A stretch of 64,000 nt of DNA from Chersky-806 sp036502405. GTDB taxonomy: Bacteria > Actinomycetota > Acidimicrobiia > IMCC26256 > JAENVU01. Each line of letters begins with the position of its first letter. Within the stretch, counting starts at the first letter, position 1. Location of the stretch: contig DASXYP010000084.1 of assembly GCA_036502405.1 (NCBI GenBank), positions 18,703 to 82,702 of the forward strand, read 5' to 3'. Made by a program: the position numbers and the translations under genes. Positions 25,366 through 34,083 of the stretch are shown piece after piece. The notes beneath the pieces are model-generated. The model worked only from the letters and a program-made list of their open reading frames with translations, made no database searches and was not told the origin of the DNA.

Positions 25366-26549
25366 CCCGGATCGGCTCCGGGCCGCGAGCCGGCCGGCAG
25401 CACGATCGTGCGAGACCGGGCCGCGGCCTCCGCGCCGGCTTCGGCGATGGCGACGAGCGCGAACGCGGCGACCGACCAGTAGGTGTCGAACCACGTCGCC
25501 CACTCCGCGACGCCGACGACCACCGCGACGCCGAGCACGGCCGCCAGCCGGATCAGGACGAGCCGGTCGAGCGGCCGGCGCCGAGACACGAAGCTGATGA
25601 GGATGAGGGCGAGGTAGATCTCCGCGAGCGGGATCGCGACTGCGGCCACGTCGGGTGTCGGCACGTCCTGGCCCGGATGGAACACGACGAAGCGCGAGAC
25701 GCCGATCGCGACCCCGATGATGCCGAGGTGCAGCAGCAGATGGCCACCGAGCCAGGTCGAGCGGCCGCGGGGGGTCTCCGAGGCGCCGGCCCGCGGCACA
25801 TCGTCGAAGTAGGTGGCCCAGACCGCGAACACGAGCACGAACTCGAGCGCGACCGTGACGACGTCGATGCCGTCGAGCGAGTCGGCGTTCGCGGCGAGCG
25901 CGACCTTCACGAACGCCTCACCGCACATGATGATCGTCAGCGCGCCGAGCCGCTCGAGCAGGCGGCGCTCCTCCAACGGCGGCGCGGTCGTGCAATGGGC
26001 GATCGCGGGCGCGATCGTCACCGCGAGCCCGAGGAACCAGAGACCGAGGCGCACCCCCTCGGGGAAGAGGCCCGCGAGGGTGAAGATCACGGCCGCGACC
26101 GTGTACTCGATCGCGCGCCGACGCGCGAACCCCGCCTTCTCGACGTGCGGGCGCGCCGCGCGTGCGTACGTGAGCGCGACCGTGAACGTCAGCAGGCCAT
26201 AGCAGATCGAGTCGAACTCCGGGTGCGCGTGCGCGCCGTCCCCCGCGCCGATCGCCACCAGCGCGACCAGGAACATCTGCGTGAGCGTGAGCAGCCGGTG
26301 CACGACGTCGTCGGTCGGGAACCGGTTGGCGTACATCGTGGTCGCGAGCCACACCCACCAGATCGAGACGAACGCGCCTGCGAACCAGAAGGACTCGCCG
26401 ACGTCGTCCGCGTGCGAGAACTCCGAGCTGAGGATCAGGATGGCCGCGACGAAGACGAGGTCGAAGAAGAGGTCGAGCCACGCCTGCTCGGATTCGGGCG
26501 ACCCCGGGGCCGGACCGGGCGCCGAGACGGGTTCCCGGCTCGTCGGCAT
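25350..26549 (-). CDS. low temperature requirement protein A (LtrA) family membrane protein
   Basis: A 399-residue polytopic protein with about ten membrane helices. SEQAWLDLFFDLVFVAAILIL in the first helix, FWFAGAFVSIWWVWLATTMYANRFPTDD and ERLGALTIIMCGEAFVKV are all characteristic of the LtrA family. The family was named from a Listeria cold-growth locus and has no firmly established activity. The ATG at 26549 gives a 20-residue hydrophilic leader. It is divergent from agmatine deiminase, with 48 bases between the starts. Confidence 0.87.
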   Translation of the reverse strand: MPTSREPVSAPGPAPGSPESEQAWLDLFFDLVFVAAILILSSEFSHADDVGESFWFAGAFVSIWWVWLATTMYANRFPTDDVVHRLLTLTQMFLVALVAIGAGDGAHAHPEFDSICYGLLTFTVALTYARAARPHVEKAGFARRRAIEYTVAAVIFTLAGLFPEGVRLGLWFLGLAVTIAPAIAHCTTAPPLEERRLLERLGALTIIMCGEAFVKVALAANADSLDGIDVVTVALEFVLVFAVWATYFDDVPRAGASETPRGRSTWLGGHLLLHLGIIGVAIGVSRFVVFHPGQDVPTPDVAAVAIPLAEIYLALILISFVSRRRPLDRLVLIRLAAVLGVAVVVGVAEWATWFDTYWSVAAFALVAIAEAGAEAAARSRTIVLPAGSRPGADPGQVRR

Positions 26550-26597
26550 CCTCTTCTGTACCACCTCCACCCTCGCCGACCGTGGTTGACTCGCGAG

Positions 26598-27635
26598 ATG
26601 CCGGAAGGTCCGACCGGCGCCGCCGAGCCGCTCGCGTCGCTCCCGGAGGGCGCGCGGGTGCCCGCGGAGACCGGCCCGCACGAACGCACCCTGGTCGTCT
26701 GGCCCACGTCTTCCCGGCGGGAGCAGCTGTGGGGCGACCAGCTCGACGCGGCGCGCGACGTGCACGCGCTCGTCGCGCACGCGATCGCCCGCTTCGAGCC
26801 CGTGCTGCTCGTCGTCGACCCCGCGGACGAGGACACCGCCGTGAAGCACATCGACAGCGACGCGATCGAGCTGCTCACCGAGCCGGTCGACGACTCGTGG
26901 TTGCGCGACTCGGGCCCGGTGACCGCGGTCGCCCTCGACGGCACCCGGCGGGCGCTCTGCTTCCGCTTCACCGGCTGGGGCGGGTCGTTCACTCCGTACG
27001 ACCGGGACGCGACGATCGCGGCGCGGCTCGCGCGGCACCTCGGTTTCGTCTCCTATGACGTCGGGATCGCGGGCGAGGGTGGTGCACTCGCGCTCGATGG
27101 TGACGGCATCGTGGTGACGACCGAGCGCTGCCTCCTCAACCCGAATCGCAACCCGGGTCGGACGCGCGCGGAGATCGACGCGGCGCTGCTGCGCGCGACC
27201 GGAGCCGACACCGTCGTCTGGCTGGCCGACGGCATCGCGGAGGACGCGGGGACCGACGGCCACGTCGACAACGTCGTCGCGTTCCATGCCCCGGGGCGGT
27301 GCCTCCTCCAGGGGTGCGCCGACCCCGCGAACCCCAACCACGCCATCGCGGCCGCGAGCCGGGCGACGCTCGAACGGTGCGGGATCGACGTCACCGAGGT
27401 GCCGGTCCTGCCCTACGCGACCGTCGGAGGCGTGCGCGTGCCCGTCCCGTACGTCAACCTCTCCCCGGTGAACGGTGCGGTGCTCGTCCCGATCGCCGGC
27501 GATCCGGCCGACCCCTCGATGCTCGAGCTCATCAGCGCGTGCTACCCCGACCGTGACGTCATCGGCGTGCCGGGCGCGGTCCTGGCGTTCGGAGGCGGCG
27601 GCGTGCACTGCATCACCCAGCCGGTGCCGGTGTGA
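26598..27635 (+). CDS. aguA: agmatine deiminase
   Basis: A 345-residue enzyme of the peptidyl-arginine deiminase (guanidine-modifying) superfamily. Motifs present are ERTLVVWPTS, EPVDDSWLRDSGP, FTGWGGSFTPYDRD, GIAGEGGALALDGDG, TDGHVDNVVAF and the C-terminal catalytic Cys338 in GGGGVHCITQP. It converts agmatine to N-carbamoylputrescine and ammonia. The downstream gene is the amidase for the next step, so the pair gives agmatine to putrescine. The usual family length is 340-370 residues. No arginine decarboxylase is in the window. Confidence 0.92.
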   Translation: MPEGPTGAAEPLASLPEGARVPAETGPHERTLVVWPTSSRREQLWGDQLDAARDVHALVAHAIARFEPVLLVVDPADEDTAVKHIDSDAIELLTEPVDDSWLRDSGPVTAVALDGTRRALCFRFTGWGGSFTPYDRDATIAARLARHLGFVSYDVGIAGEGGALALDGDGIVVTTERCLLNPNRNPGRTRAEIDAALLRATGADTVVWLADGIAEDAGTDGHVDNVVAFHAPGRCLLQGCADPANPNHAIAAASRATLERCGIDVTEVPVLPYATVGGVRVPVPYVNLSPVNGAVLVPIAGDPADPSMLELISACYPDRDVIGVPGAVLAFGGGGVHCITQPVPV

Positions 27636-27735
27636 GCGGAGCGGGGCACACCCACGCTCTCGGCCGGTGGACGAGCGCCGCGGTCCGCCGGAGGATGGGA
27701 CGCCGGGCCGGCCCGCAGGGCCGCGAGCGGGAACG
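27632..27735 (+). repeat. GAGCGGG-type junction element between aguA and aguB
   Basis: The element begins at GTGAGCGGAGCGGGGC, where GTGA overlaps the aguA stop, and ends GCGAGCGGGAAC-GATG at the aguB start. Its 3' half (CCGCCGGAGGATGGGACGCC) is nearly identical to the element at 32741-32841. The terminal GAGCGGGA can act as ribosome binding site. Confidence 0.6.
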
Positions 27736-28728
27736 ATGAGCGCGCGGGTGATCACCGCGACCGGGGCCGCGGACTCGCCGGCGCGGGTCGACCCACCGAC
27801 CCGGCCGCCGTGGCGGGTCGGGCTCGTGCAGGAGCGCTGGCACGCCGACGCCGCGCAGCACCGGGCCACGCTCGCCGAGGGGGTGCGCGCCGCCGCCGGC
27901 GAGGGTGCCAGGCTCGTCTGCCTCCAGGAGCTGACGCTCTCCCCGTACTTCGCGGTGACGCCCGACGGGCCGGACGCCGCGGGCGCGGTCTCCGAGCGGG
28001 TGCCGGGCGGCCCGACCTACGACTTCGCGGCCGGGCTGGCCGCCGAGGTGAGCGTCCCGGTGCACGCGTCGCTCTACGAGGAACCGGACGACGGCGGGCT
28101 CGGCTACAACACCGCGATCTGCGTGGCACCCGACGGGACGCTGCTCGCCCGCACGCGCAAGGCGCACCTGCCGGTGACCGCGGGCTACTACGAGGACCGC
28201 TACTTCCGTCCGGGTGACAGCGGCTACCCGGTCGTCGACGTGGACCGGGCCCGGCTCGGGTTCCCGACCTGCTGGGACGAGTGGTTCCCGGAGGTGGCGC
28301 GCGCGTACTCGCTGCACGAGGCGGAGGTGCTCGTGTACCCGACCGCGATCGGATCGGAGCCCGACCATCCGGCCTTCGACACCGAGCCGCTCTGGGAGCA
28401 GGTGATCCGCGCCCACGGCATCGCCAACGGCCTCTTCATGGTCGTGCCCAACCGGATCGGTGCCGAAGGCCCGATCACGTTCTACGGCTCGTCCTTCGTG
28501 AGCGATCCGTACGGCCGGGTCGTGGTCCAGGCGCCCCGCGACGAGCCTGCGGTGCTGGTGGCCGACCTCGACCTCGATCAGCGCCGGGACTGGCTCGCGC
28601 TGTTCCCGTTCCTGGCCACCCGCCGGCCGGAGACCTACGGGGTGCTGACGGACGCGCCGGAAGGTGGGAAGGAGCGCTCGGCGGGACGGCGGACGTCCGA
28701 CGGGCCGAACTCGGCCGGCAGCACGTAG
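27736..28728 (+). CDS. aguB: N-carbamoylputrescine amidase
   Basis: A 330-residue carbon-nitrogen hydrolase (nitrilase superfamily). The catalytic triad is visible as Glu65 in CLQELTLSPYF, Lys142 in RKAHLPVTAGYYE and Cys179 in FPTCWDEWFPE. YYEDRYFRPGD and GSEPDHPAFDTE are typical of N-carbamoylputrescine amidases. It hydrolyses N-carbamoylputrescine to putrescine, CO2 and ammonia. The N-terminal 25 residues are Pro/Ala-rich and may be an extension or a misplaced start. The last 94 bases overlap a small gene on the opposite strand. Confidence 0.92.
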   Translation: MSARVITATGAADSPARVDPPTRPPWRVGLVQERWHADAAQHRATLAEGVRAAAGEGARLVCLQELTLSPYFAVTPDGPDAAGAVSERVPGGPTYDFAAGLAAEVSVPVHASLYEEPDDGGLGYNTAICVAPDGTLLARTRKAHLPVTAGYYEDRYFRPGDSGYPVVDVDRARLGFPTCWDEWFPEVARAYSLHEAEVLVYPTAIGSEPDHPAFDTEPLWEQVIRAHGIANGLFMVVPNRIGAEGPITFYGSSFVSDPYGRVVVQAPRDEPAVLVADLDLDQRRDWLALFPFLATRRPETYGVLTDAPEGGKERSAGRRTSDGPNSAGST

Positions 28729-28919
28729 CGGTCCGACCGGCGCCGCACCCGGTACCCGGCGCCCGTTGTCTCGGCGACCTCGAACCCGCCGCTCCACGCG
28801 GAGCAGAACCGGTTCCGGACTTCGACCGGGCTCCCGATCGCCAGGGTTGCGCGCCCGGCAGGAGCCCGCGCCGGGCGCGGCCCACGCCCCGGCGCCTCGA
28901 CGAGCGTTGCTTCGTCCAT
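28635..28919 (-). CDS. small protein carrying the RRRSD domain seen in 3351-4097
   Basis: A 94-residue protein of unknown function. Residues 32-77 (VEVRNRF, GGFEVAET, YRVRRRSD, FGPSDVR) align with the C-terminal domain of the protein at 3351-4097, with about half of the residues identical; this is the main reason for calling it a gene. The fold may be a small SH3- or Tudor-like barrel, which is inference. The ATG at 28919 is preceded by GAGGGGTGATC, a fair ribosome binding site. The 3' end overlaps the end of aguB by 94 bases in convergent orientation, which is unusual. Confidence 0.6.
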   Translation of the reverse strand: MDEATLVEAPGRGPRPARAPAGRATLAIGSPVEVRNRFCSAWSGGFEVAETTGAGYRVRRRSDRYVLPAEFGPSDVRRPAERSFPPSGASVSTP

Positions 28920-29181
28920 GATCACCCCTCGCCGCCGACCCGGCCCGCCGCCGCGCGTATCGACAGATCCGGGGCGACTTCTTGAGACCCGCGCCGTCCC
29001 CTCGACCGTCGACGCCCCCGAGCCGGGGGCGCGCCGTCTTCGCCCGGAAATGATGGAAGGATGGACTCACGGCGAGCCCCGCCGACACGTCCACGGTTCT
29101 GAGCACTCCGAGGCGTCCAAACCACGTGCGCCAGGCAGAGCAACCCCGGCGGCACCTGCTCCCGAGCCGGACGGAGTCGCC

Positions 29182-30081
29182 GTGATCGAGACCGAGGACC
29201 ACCCTTCGCGCAGCAGCATCGTGACCGAACGGGTGGTGACCGCGCTGTTCGTCGCGGGCCCCGCGGTCGCGCTGGCCATCGCGCTCCCCCTCCTCTGGGG
29301 CAACGCGGTCGGCCTGTCCGACCTCGTGCTCGCCGGGATCTTCTACCTGATCGCCGGGTTCGGCATCAGCATCGGGTTCCATCGGCTGTTCACCCACCAC
29401 AGCTTCAAGGCGAACCGTCCGCTCAAGATCATCCTCGCCGCTGCGGGCTCCATGGCGTTCGAGGGTTCGGTCACGAGCTGGGTCGCCAACCACCGGCGCC
29501 ACCACATGTTCAGCGACCAGCCCGGCGACCCGCACTCGCCGCACCGCTACGGGTCCGGAGTCGCGGCCCAGGCGAAGGGCTTCCTGTTCGCGCACATCGG
29601 ATGGCTGTTCACCACCGACTCGACGTCCACGACGCGCTTCGCCCCGGACCTGCTCCGCGACGACGACATCGTCTGGGCGACCCGGCTCTTCCCCGTGTTC
29701 GCAGCGCTGTCGTTCGCGATCCCGTTCGGGCTCGGATGGATGATCACCGGGACGTTCACCGGTGCGCTCACCGCGTTCATCTGGGCCGGGGTGGTGCGGA
29801 TGATGCTGTTCCACCACGTCACGTGGAGCATCAACTCGGTCTGCCACATGTTCGGCTCGAAGCCGTTCGCCACCAAGGACCGCAGCACGAACTTCGCTCC
29901 GCTGGCGCTGCTGTCGCTCGGGGAGAGCTGGCACAGCTACCACCACGCGAACCCCGCCTCGGCGCGCCACGGGGTGCTGCCCCGCCAGGTCGACATCTCC
30001 GCCCGCATGATCCGGCTGCTCGAGCACGCCGGCTGGGCGACCCGGGTCCACTGGCCCGCGCCGGCCTCACTCCTGGTCTAG
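29182..30081 (+). CDS. membrane fatty acid desaturase (acyl-CoA delta-9 type)
   Basis: About 299 residues. Three histidine boxes are present: HRLFTHHSF, HRRHHMFSD and HSYHHANP, the arrangement of acyl-CoA delta-9 desaturases. At least four hydrophobic segments surround them (VVTALFVAGPAVALAIALPLL, LVLAGIFYLIAGFGI). It uses a non-haem diiron centre and external electron transfer. The open frame continues far upstream; GTG 29182 is chosen because CGGAG lies six bases before it and gives the normal family length. ATG 29050 would add 44 low-complexity residues. The 262 bases upstream show no other gene. Confidence 0.85.
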   Translation: MIETEDHPSRSSIVTERVVTALFVAGPAVALAIALPLLWGNAVGLSDLVLAGIFYLIAGFGISIGFHRLFTHHSFKANRPLKIILAAAGSMAFEGSVTSWVANHRRHHMFSDQPGDPHSPHRYGSGVAAQAKGFLFAHIGWLFTTDSTSTTRFAPDLLRDDDIVWATRLFPVFAALSFAIPFGLGWMITGTFTGALTAFIWAGVVRMMLFHHVTWSINSVCHMFGSKPFATKDRSTNFAPLALLSLGESWHSYHHANPASARHGVLPRQVDISARMIRLLEHAGWATRVHWPAPASLLV

Positions 30082-30090
30082 CGGGCTCAC

Positions 30091-30118
30091 CGAAGATCTC
30101 CGCCGGCCGATCGGCGGA
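30091..30118. repeat. CCGCCGGCC dispersed repeat, copy 2
   Basis: CGAAGATCTCCGCCGGCC followed by GATCGGCGGA. The unit contains the 7-base arms TCCGCCG and CGGCGGA and lies between the convergent desaturase and EthD-like genes, where it could act as a bidirectional terminator. Sister copies are at 16583 and 50363. Confidence 0.6.
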
Positions 30119-30145
30119 CCGCGACCCCACGACGGCCGGCGGCGG

Positions 30146-30877
30146 CTAGAGCGAGCGCACCAGGTACTCGCTCATGGTCGCGGTGCGGAACCGGCTCAGG
30201 TCCAGGCACGCGTTCACGCTCTCGAGCATCTTGGTGACGTTCGCGCTCATGACGTCCGGGTCACCGCCCGAGTTGAAGAAGAGCATCGGGTCGGCCACGA
30301 CCTCGGCGGACGCCCACGCCTCCTCCACGATCCCGTGCACCTCGGGCGCGTCGGGAGTGATGGCGCGCACCACCTCGTTGCGCACGTAGCGGGTGCGGGG
30401 CTGGAGCTCGGCCGAGAGTGGTGACTGCGTCCCGTGCCACCGCTCGATCCACTCGTCGTACGAGATGCCTTCCGGACGGTGGATGAGCGCGACCGTGAGG
30501 ACGCCGGGGGACCGGTCACCGTCGGCCCAGTCGCGCGGCCCGGCCCACTGCGTCGTGCCGTAGTCGTCGTAGACGGACTCCACGACGAGGTACCCCGCGA
30601 ACCTTCGCCCGAGCGCCTCGAGCGCGCGCTCGAACGGTGCGCGCCGGTCGTACGCGTCGATCCAGACCGAGACGATCGCGGCGAGCGACGCCTCGTCCTC
30701 CGGGTTCGGCATCGGGGGCGGTGCCTGCGCGGCCTCGACGTCGTGCACGTCGACGGTCAGTCCCCGCGCGCCGGACGCGAACAGGGTCGGCGCGGTCTTC
30801 GCCAAGAGCTGCTCGCGCAGCACGTCGCCCTGCTCCGCGCTGCCGTCGCCCCACACCACGTACATCAGCTTCTCCAC
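30146..30877 (-). CDS. EthD-like dimeric alpha/beta-barrel protein
   Basis: A 243-residue protein. The first half begins EKLMYVVWGDGSAEQGDVLRE. The second half contains TVALIHRPEGISYDEWIERWHGTQSPL, an EthD-type signature with W-x-x-x-W-H, and VEEAWASAEVVADPMLFFNSG. Two such ferredoxin-like modules in one chain form one barrel. EthD-like proteins support P450 ether degradation or act as small monooxygenases or isomerases; function here is undefined. The GTG at 30877 is the only start near the conserved N-terminus. It is divergent from the ABC exporter genes. Confidence 0.72.
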   Translation of the reverse strand: MEKLMYVVWGDGSAEQGDVLREQLLAKTAPTLFASGARGLTVDVHDVEAAQAPPPMPNPEDEASLAAIVSVWIDAYDRRAPFERALEALGRRFAGYLVVESVYDDYGTTQWAGPRDWADGDRSPGVLTVALIHRPEGISYDEWIERWHGTQSPLSAELQPRTRYVRNEVVRAITPDAPEVHGIVEEAWASAEVVADPMLFFNSGGDPDVMSANVTKMLESVNACLDLSRFRTATMSEYLVRSL

Positions 30878-31029
30878 CGCCCGGACACTACGCGTCGTCG
30901 TGCCGGCTGGCGCCGGGGACGGTGCCCGCGGCTCTGACCCTGGCCCCGTTCGTGCCGATCGGCGCGCTCCGCGCCGCGATCCGCACAAACGGATGGGGAT
31001 GGCGGGAGCGTCCCGGTAGCGTCGCCCGG

Positions 31030-31977
31030 GTGAGCGCCCACCCGCCGACCGGCGAGCCCCTGGTGCAGGGAACGAAGCTGACCAAGCGCTTCGACGAGTT
31101 CGTCGCGGTCGATGCCATCGACTTCCGGGTCGAGCCGGGCGAGGCGTTCGGCTTCCTGGGCCCGAACGGCGCGGGCAAGACGTCGACGATGCGGATGATC
31201 GCCTGCGTGTCCCCCGTCACCGACGGCCAGCTGCGGGTCCTCGGGCTCGACCCGGCGGTCGCGGGCTCCGAGATCCGGGGCCGGCTCGGCGCGGTCCCGC
31301 AAGAGGACACGCTCGACCTCGAGCTGACCGTGCGCGAGAACCTCCTGATCTACGGCCGGTACTTCGGGCTCCCGCGTCCGTTGATCCGCGAGCGGGCCGA
31401 CGAGCTCATCGACTTCGTGCAGCTCACCGACCGGATCAACGACAAGGTCGACGAGCTCTCGGGTGGGATGCGACGGCGGTTGACCATCGCCCGCGCGCTC
31501 GTCAACCGGCCCGAGCTGGTGCTGCTCGACGAGCCGACGACCGGCCTCGACCCCCAGGCCCGGCACCTGGTCTGGGAGCGGCTGTACCAGCTGAAGCGCC
31601 AGGGCGTCACGCTCGTCCTCACCACGCACTACATGGACGAGGCCGAGCAGCTCTGCGACCGGCTCGTGATCATGGACGGCGGCCACATCGTCGCCGAGGG
31701 CTCGCCGCGCCAGCTGATCGCGCTGCACTCGACCCGAGAGGTCGTCGAGCTGCGCTTCGACTCGGACGACGACCGCGCGAACGCGCACAAGGTGATCGAA
31801 GCCTCGGACACCCCGTTCGAGGCGCTCGCCGATCGCTTCCTCGTGTACGCCGACGACGGCGAGGGGGAGGTCGAGCGGCTCGCCCACGCGGGCGTGCACC
31901 CCGACTCGGAGCTCGTGCGGCGTGGGTCGCTCGAGGACGTCTTCCTCCGCCTGACCGGCCGCACGCTGGAGGAGTAG
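31030..31977 (+). CDS. ABC-2 type exporter, ATP-binding protein
   Basis: A 315-residue ABC ATPase of the DrrA/NodI group. Walker A is GPNGAGKTS, the signature is ELSGGMRRRLTIARAL, Walker B is LVLLDEPTTGLD, and LVLTTHYMDEAEQLCDRL is the H-loop. A C-terminal regulatory extension of about 80 residues (REVVELRFDSDDD onward) is typical of drug or polysaccharide exporters. The GTG start is 153 bases from the divergent EthD-like gene. The TAG stop overlaps the GTG start of the first permease by one base. The substrate is unknown. Confidence 0.9.
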   Translation: MSAHPPTGEPLVQGTKLTKRFDEFVAVDAIDFRVEPGEAFGFLGPNGAGKTSTMRMIACVSPVTDGQLRVLGLDPAVAGSEIRGRLGAVPQEDTLDLELTVRENLLIYGRYFGLPRPLIRERADELIDFVQLTDRINDKVDELSGGMRRRLTIARALVNRPELVLLDEPTTGLDPQARHLVWERLYQLKRQGVTLVLTTHYMDEAEQLCDRLVIMDGGHIVAEGSPRQLIALHSTREVVELRFDSDDDRANAHKVIEASDTPFEALADRFLVYADDGEGEVERLAHAGVHPDSELVRRGSLEDVFLRLTGRTLEE

Positions 31978-32744
31978 TGCCGACACCCCTCGCCGCGCGC
32001 GTCGTCGAGCACCAGGCGCACATCTTCGGGAAGTTCTGGCGCGGCTCTGCGGTCGCGTACGTGCTCAACCCGATCCTGTTCCTGGCCGCGCTGGGGCTGG
32101 GCGTGGGCGGCCTCGTGAAGCACGACACCGTCGACGGCGTCGCGTACCTCGCGTTCATCACCCCCGGCGTCATGGCCGCCGCGGCGATGAACGGCGCCGC
32201 GGGCGAGTCGTTGTGGCCGGTGATGGCGGGCACGAAGTGGATCCGGACCTACCACGCGATGGTCGCGACGCCGGTCGGTCCGGGCGACGTCTACCTCGGC
32301 GTCATCACGTGGACCGCGGCCCGGGCCTTCATCGGCGCGACGGTGTTCCTGATCGTCGCCACGGTCCTCGGCGGCGTCATCTCGTGGTGGGCGCCCCTGG
32401 CGATCCCGGCCACGGTCCTGACCGCTCTCGCGTTCGCCGCCCCGCTCACCGCCTTCGCGGCGACCCAGGACACCGACTTCCGGTTCCCGGTGATCATGCG
32501 GCTCGGGGTGATCCCGTTGTTCCTGTTCTCGGGCACGTTCTTCCCGATCTCGCAGCTGCCGGGCTGGCTCCAGCCGTTCTGCTGGCTGTCGCCGCTGTGG
32601 CACGGCGTGCAGCTCTGCCGCGGCGCGACGACGGGCTCGATCGACGGGCCGCAGGCGGTCGCCAACGTCGCGATCCTCGTCGCGCTCGTCTTCGTCAGCG
32701 CCCGCTGGGGCATCCGCACCTTCACCCGAAAGCTCGCGACGTGA
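31977..32744 (+). CDS. ABC-2 type exporter permease (first)
   Basis: A 255-residue permease with six predicted membrane helices. FGKFWRGSAVAYVLNPILFLAALGLGVG starts the first helix. YLAFITPGVMAAAAMNGA and LGVIPLFLFSGTFFPISQLPGWLQPF are characteristic of the ABC-2/NodJ permease family. It pairs with the ATPase upstream and a homologous permease downstream, so the exporter may be a heterodimer in the membrane. The start overlaps the ATPase stop. Confidence 0.88.
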   Translation: MPTPLAARVVEHQAHIFGKFWRGSAVAYVLNPILFLAALGLGVGGLVKHDTVDGVAYLAFITPGVMAAAAMNGAAGESLWPVMAGTKWIRTYHAMVATPVGPGDVYLGVITWTAARAFIGATVFLIVATVLGGVISWWAPLAIPATVLTALAFAAPLTAFAATQDTDFRFPVIMRLGVIPLFLFSGTFFPISQLPGWLQPFCWLSPLWHGVQLCRGATTGSIDGPQAVANVAILVALVFVSARWGIRTFTRKLAT

Positions 32745-32841
32745 CCGGAGCGGGGGCACCACACGTCTTCGGCCCGAAGCCGAGCGGAGGGGTTCGCCGG
32801 AGGACGGGTCGTCGGCCCGGCATCCGCCGAGAGCGGGACCG
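32741..32841 (+). repeat. GAGCGGG-type junction element between the two ABC permeases
   Basis: The element begins GTGACCGGAGCGGGGGC, where GTGA overlaps the stop of the first permease, and ends GAGAGCGGGACC-GATG at the second permease start. TTCGCCGGAGGACGGGTCGT parallels the element between aguA and aguB. The GAGCGGGA near the end lies at ribosome binding site distance. Confidence 0.6.
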
Positions 32842-33606
32842 ATGACGACGATGTTCTTCCACGTCATCGAGCGGAACGTGTTCGCGTACCGCCGGCTCTG
32901 GGGGATCTTCCTCACCGGCTTCGCGGAGCCGCTGTTCTACCTCGCGTCGATCGGCATCGGCGTCGGCGCGCTCGTCGGCACGGTCAAGGGACCGGGCGGC
33001 CAGCTGGTGCCGTACGACCAGTTCGTCGCGCCGGGCCTGCTCGCGGCGGCCGCGATGAACGGATCGGTGTTCGACACCACCTTCAACTTCTTCTTCAAGT
33101 ACAAGTACGCCCGCACGTTCGACGCGATGCTGGCGACGCCGCTCGGCCCGACCGACGTGGCGCTCGGCGAGATGGGGTGGGCGCTGATCCGCGGCTCGAT
33201 CTACGCCGGTGCCTTCCTGTTCTTCATGGCGGTGCTCGGGCTCACGTCGTCGCCGTGGGCGATCCTCTGCCTGCCCGGTGCGATGCTCATCGGGTTCGCG
33301 TTCGCCGGGCTCGGCATGGCGGGCACCACGTTCATGCGGTCGTTCGTGGACTTCGACTACGTGAACATGGCCCTGCTCCCGCTCTTCCTCTTCTCGGCCA
33401 CGTTCTTCCCGCTCTCGCAGTACCCGGCCGGGCTGCAGTGGGTCGTCCGGTGCACACCGCTGTACCAGGGCGTCGCGCTCGAGCGCTCGCTCGCGTTCGG
33501 CGACCTGAGCTGGACCCTCCTGGTGCACGTCGTCTACCTGGCCGTGCTCGGGACGACCGGGGTCTGGGTCGCGAGCCGGCGCCTCGCCCGCCTGCTCCAG
33601 CCCTGA
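32842..33606 (+). CDS. ABC-2 type exporter permease (second)
   Basis: A 254-residue NodJ-like permease with six predicted helices. RNVFAYRRLWGIFLTGFAEPLFYLASIGIG opens the protein. FVAPGLLAAAAMNGSVFD, FNFFFKYKYARTFDAMLATPL and ALLPLFLFSATFFPLSQYPAGLQ match the family. It is homologous to the preceding permease (for example MNG and LFLFS-TFFP) and likely forms a heterodimer with it, energised by the ATPase at 31030. The exporter may move a drug, lipid or polysaccharide; no linked biosynthesis gene identifies the cargo. Confidence 0.88.
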   Translation: MTTMFFHVIERNVFAYRRLWGIFLTGFAEPLFYLASIGIGVGALVGTVKGPGGQLVPYDQFVAPGLLAAAAMNGSVFDTTFNFFFKYKYARTFDAMLATPLGPTDVALGEMGWALIRGSIYAGAFLFFMAVLGLTSSPWAILCLPGAMLIGFAFAGLGMAGTTFMRSFVDFDYVNMALLPLFLFSATFFPLSQYPAGLQWVVRCTPLYQGVALERSLAFGDLSWTLLVHVVYLAVLGTTGVWVASRRLARLLQP

Positions 33607-33625
33607 GCCGCGCGATGCTGGGCCC

Positions 33626-34006
33626 ATGGGTGAAGCGATCAGGGTGACGGCCTTCGACCACGTCGTGCTGAACGTCGCCGACGTCGAGCGGTCGCTCGCC
33701 TTCTACACCGAGGAGCTCGGCCTCGAGCCCGTTCACGCGGACGAGTGGCGGCGCGGCGAGCGGATCTTCCCGTCGGTGCGGGTGGACCCGGGGACCATCA
33801 TCGACCTGATCGGCCTTCCCCGGACGGGCGAGAACCTCGACCACCTCTGCCTCGTCGTCGAGCCGATGGACTTCGAGGCGCTGAAGGCGAGCGGGCGCTT
33901 CGAGGTCGCCGACGGTCCCGCGATCCGCTTCGGCGCCCGCGGTGACGGCACGTCGCTGTACATCCGCGACCCCGACCACAACCTGGTCGAGCTCCGCTAC
34001 TACTGA
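33626..34006 (+). CDS. VOC family protein (glyoxalase-like)
   Basis: A 126-residue vicinal oxygen chelate protein. The first module has FDHVVLNVADVERSLAFYTEELG with the metal His, the second begins LDHLCLVVEPMD, and DPDHNLVELRYY supplies the C-terminal Glu. The length fits single-chain glyoxalase/bleomycin-resistance-like proteins that act as dimers. The activity is unassigned. It follows the ABC permease by 19 bases and might belong to that operon, for example as a resistance or detoxification partner. Confidence 0.85.
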   Translation: MGEAIRVTAFDHVVLNVADVERSLAFYTEELGLEPVHADEWRRGERIFPSVRVDPGTIIDLIGLPRTGENLDHLCLVVEPMDFEALKASGRFEVADGPAIRFGARGDGTSLYIRDPDHNLVELRYY

Positions 34007-34019
34007 CCGTCTCTCGTTC

Positions 34020-34060
34020 TGGCGTCACTTACCCTCCGTATGGGTGGGTACGCGACGCCA
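34020..34060. terminator. hairpin between convergent genes
   Basis: TGGCGTC (34020-34026) pairs with GACGCCA at the other end, and inside it TACCC pairs with GGGTA. The stem lies between the VOC gene and the convergent reductase gene and could end both transcripts. Confidence 0.55.
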
Positions 34061-34083
34061 AAGCGGTTCGACGGGGTCGGGCC

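Noticed and set aside
29061..29102. 13-codon mini-ORF upstream of the membrane desaturase
   Set aside because: It starts after GGAAGG but shows no attenuator-like codon run or hairpin, and lies within a longer open frame.
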